Source: Frankiaceae bacterium
Lineage (GTDB): Bacteria; Actinomycetota; Actinomycetes; JAFAQI01
Length of the DNA stretch: 6,065 nt
NCBI GenBank assembly: GCA_030840545.1
Contig: JAVEEH010000331.1
Span: 1-6,065 of the forward strand
Reading direction: 5' to 3'
Positions 5,552-6,065 of the stretch are shown one piece after another; position 1 is the stretch's first letter; each line of letters begins with the position of its first letter. The position numbers were made by a program, and so were the translations under genes. The notes under the pieces are model-generated. The model saw only the letters and a list, made by a program, of their open reading frames with translations. It was not told where the DNA came from and searched no databases.

Positions 5552-5557
5552 TAGACT
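5552..5557 (+). promoter_or_regulatory. Candidate -10 element for tRNA-Pro
   Basis: TAGACT fits TANNNT and lies 25 nt before the mature tRNA 5' end, which would leave a short leader for RNase P to remove. It overlaps the last base of a small inverted repeat, AGCGG-ATCGG-CCGCT (5538-5552), at the phosphoesterase stop codon. No good -35 box is visible. Read-through from the phosphoesterase gene is an alternative source of the tRNA. Confidence 0.4.
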
Positions 5558-5582
5558 CCCCGATCGCACCTAACACCGCATC

Positions 5583-5656
5583 CGGGATGTAGCGCAGCTT
5601 GGTAGCGCACCTCGTTCGGGACGAGGGGGTCGTGGGTTCGAATCCCGCCATCCCGA
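5583..5656 (+). tRNA. tRNA-Pro, anticodon CGG
   Basis: The 74-nt sequence folds into a full cloverleaf. The acceptor stem CGGGATG (5583-5589) pairs with CATCCCG (5649-5655), and the discriminator is A5656. The D-arm stem is GCGC/GCGC with an AGCTTGGTA loop. The anticodon stem CCTCG/CGAGG (5610-5614 and 5622-5626) encloses TTCGGGA with anticodon CGG at 5617-5619. The T-arm is GTGGG-TTCGAAT-CCCGC with one G-U pair. It reads CCG, a heavily used proline codon in this GC-rich genome. CCA is not encoded (the next bases are CCG), so it is added after transcription. The C1-G72 pair and A73 are typical of bacterial tRNA-Pro. The gene is intact. Confidence 0.97.
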
Positions 5657-5674
5657 CCGGAAATTCAGTGCCGC

Positions 5675-5711
5675 AGCGGCCGCGTCCGACCCCGGTCGGG
5701 TCGCGGCCGCT
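5675..5711 (+). terminator. Strong hairpin terminator downstream of tRNA-Pro
   Basis: The 10-bp arms AGCGGCCGCG (5675-5684) and CGCGGCCGCT (5702-5711) are perfect complements. Nested inside is a second stem, CCGACC/GGTCGG (5686-5691 and 5694-5699), offset by a small T/GT internal mismatch. The hairpin begins 18 nt after the tRNA and is almost all G/C. There is no U-run, which fits the I-shaped terminators described in actinobacteria. It probably ends the tRNA transcript and separates it from the next gene. Confidence 0.75.
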
Positions 5712-5768
5712 CGTCGGCGGACGACCAGATCCGCAGACGACCCGCCGCGGATGATCTTGGTGCTTGAT

Positions 5769-5778
5769 CACACGTGTG
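5769..5778. promoter_or_regulatory. 10-bp perfect palindrome upstream of the last gene (candidate operator)
   Basis: CACACGTGTG is a perfect palindrome centred between 5773 and 5774, flanked on the left by a second palindrome, TGATCA (5765-5770). If the gene starts at GTG 5792, a loose promoter can be drawn: TTGGTG (5757-5762), 17-bp spacer, TGCAGT (5780-5785), then 6 nt to the GTG. The palindrome then sits in the spacer, where a repressor could block it. The promoter elements match consensus poorly. Confidence 0.4.
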
Positions 5779-5791
5779 GTGCAGTTGGCGC

Positions 5792-6065
5792 GTGCACGGC
5801 AGTCGGCTTCGGGTGGAATTCATCCGCTTCGGGCTGCTGGTCACGATGACGATCGCGCTGATCAGCGTCGCGACTCGCTTTCATCACGACGTCTCGTCCC
5901 CGCGCGCAGCGAGCGGGCCGAGCCCGAGCGCCGGCCCAAGCCGGTCCGACCCGTCGGCCTCCGCGAGCCCCTCCTCCCCGGGTCAGCAGGGCGGCGGGGG
6001 CGGTCCGGCCGACCCGGGATCCAGTGCGTCCGGTGCGTCCGGTGGGACCAGCGGAGGCGCCGGCA
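5792..6065 (+). CDS. N-terminal part of a membrane-anchored Ser/Pro/Gly-rich protein (truncated by window edge)
   Basis: An open frame runs from GTG 5792 to the window end without a stop (91 codons visible). Residues 1-14 are basic (HGSRLRVEFIRFG), followed by a hydrophobic stretch, LLVTMTIALISVA (about 15-27). The rest is a long low-complexity region of Ser, Pro, Ala and Gly (for example GPSPSAGPSRSDPSASASP, then a glycine-rich part and two ASG units from a perfect 9-bp tandem repeat at 6026-6043). This suits a signal anchor with a disordered extracytoplasmic linker leading to a domain outside the window. GTG 5774 in the same frame is an alternative start; a TGA at 5765-5767 blocks anything further upstream. 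No clear ribosome-binding site is seen for either. Strong third-position GC supports coding. The family is not recognisable from this fragment. Confidence 0.65.
   Translation, partial: MHGSRLRVEFIRFGLLVTMTIALISVATRFHHDVSSPRAASGPSPSAGPSRSDPSASASPSSPGQQGGGGGPADPGSSASGASGGTSGGAG

Noticed and set aside
5583..5711. tRNA-Pro as an attachment site of an integrated element
   Set aside because: The tRNA is intact, no duplicated 3' end is seen, and there is no integrase or mobile gene in the window.
5472..5771. Minus-strand open frame of 99 codons containing GFEPTTPSSRTRCATKL
   Set aside because: It is the antisense of the tRNA-Pro gene. This peptide is a familiar spurious annotation in many genomes.
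1..6065. CRISPR array, toxin-antitoxin, phage defence, transposon or biosynthetic cluster
   Set aside because: No spaced repeats, transposase, terminal inverted repeats or defence-type domains were seen on either strand. The genes are conserved core actinobacterial ones.

Overview
The window reads as ordinary chromosomal core DNA of a high-GC actinobacterium. Third-codon positions are strongly G/C, several starts are GTG, candidate promoters carry the actinobacterial TANNNT-type -10 box, and two gene families are typical of the phylum: a WhiB-like iron-sulfur regulator and a bifunctional penicillin-binding protein with a C-terminal PASTA domain. The gene order (two ArsA/Get3-like ATPases, whiB4/wblA on the opposite strand, ponA2-type PBP, metallophosphoesterase) matches, from memory, Mycobacterium tuberculosis Rv3679-Rv3683 and the Streptomyces wblA neighbourhood. 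The wblA product resembles the Streptomyces WblA form more than mycobacterial WhiB4. I cannot name a genus.

Layout. 1-36: last codons of an upstream gene, presumably the first ATPase, joined by an ATGA overlap to 33-1202, the second ArsA/Get3-like ATPase. 1205-1522 (minus): WblA/WhiB4, convergent with the ATPase and only 2 bp away. 1523-1724: a 202-bp divergent regulatory region with repeats and a palindrome. 1725-4154: class A PBP (PonA2 type). 4158-4610 (minus): YqeY-like protein, convergent with the PBP and 3 bp away. 4633-5538: membrane-anchored metallophosphoesterase, divergent from yqeY with 22 bp between the starts. 5583-5656: tRNA-Pro(CGG), followed by a strong hairpin at 5675-5711. 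5792 to the end: the start of a membrane-anchored protein with a Ser/Pro/Gly-rich extracytoplasmic region, cut by the window edge.

Functionally, the locus joins a redox-responsive transcription factor, a peptidoglycan synthase acting outside the membrane, a Get3-like ATPase pair and a YkuE-type phosphoesterase. Long conservation of the order suggests a cell-envelope or stress link, but the sequence does not prove one. The YqeY protein and the tRNA look like housekeeping neighbours.

I see no mobile element, CRISPR array, phage gene or defence system. The most interesting signals are regulatory: two genes with a TAG-type -10 box exactly 6 nt before a GTG start (candidate leaderless mRNAs), two convergent pairs with almost no intergenic space, and repeat/palindrome structures upstream of wblA and of the truncated last gene.
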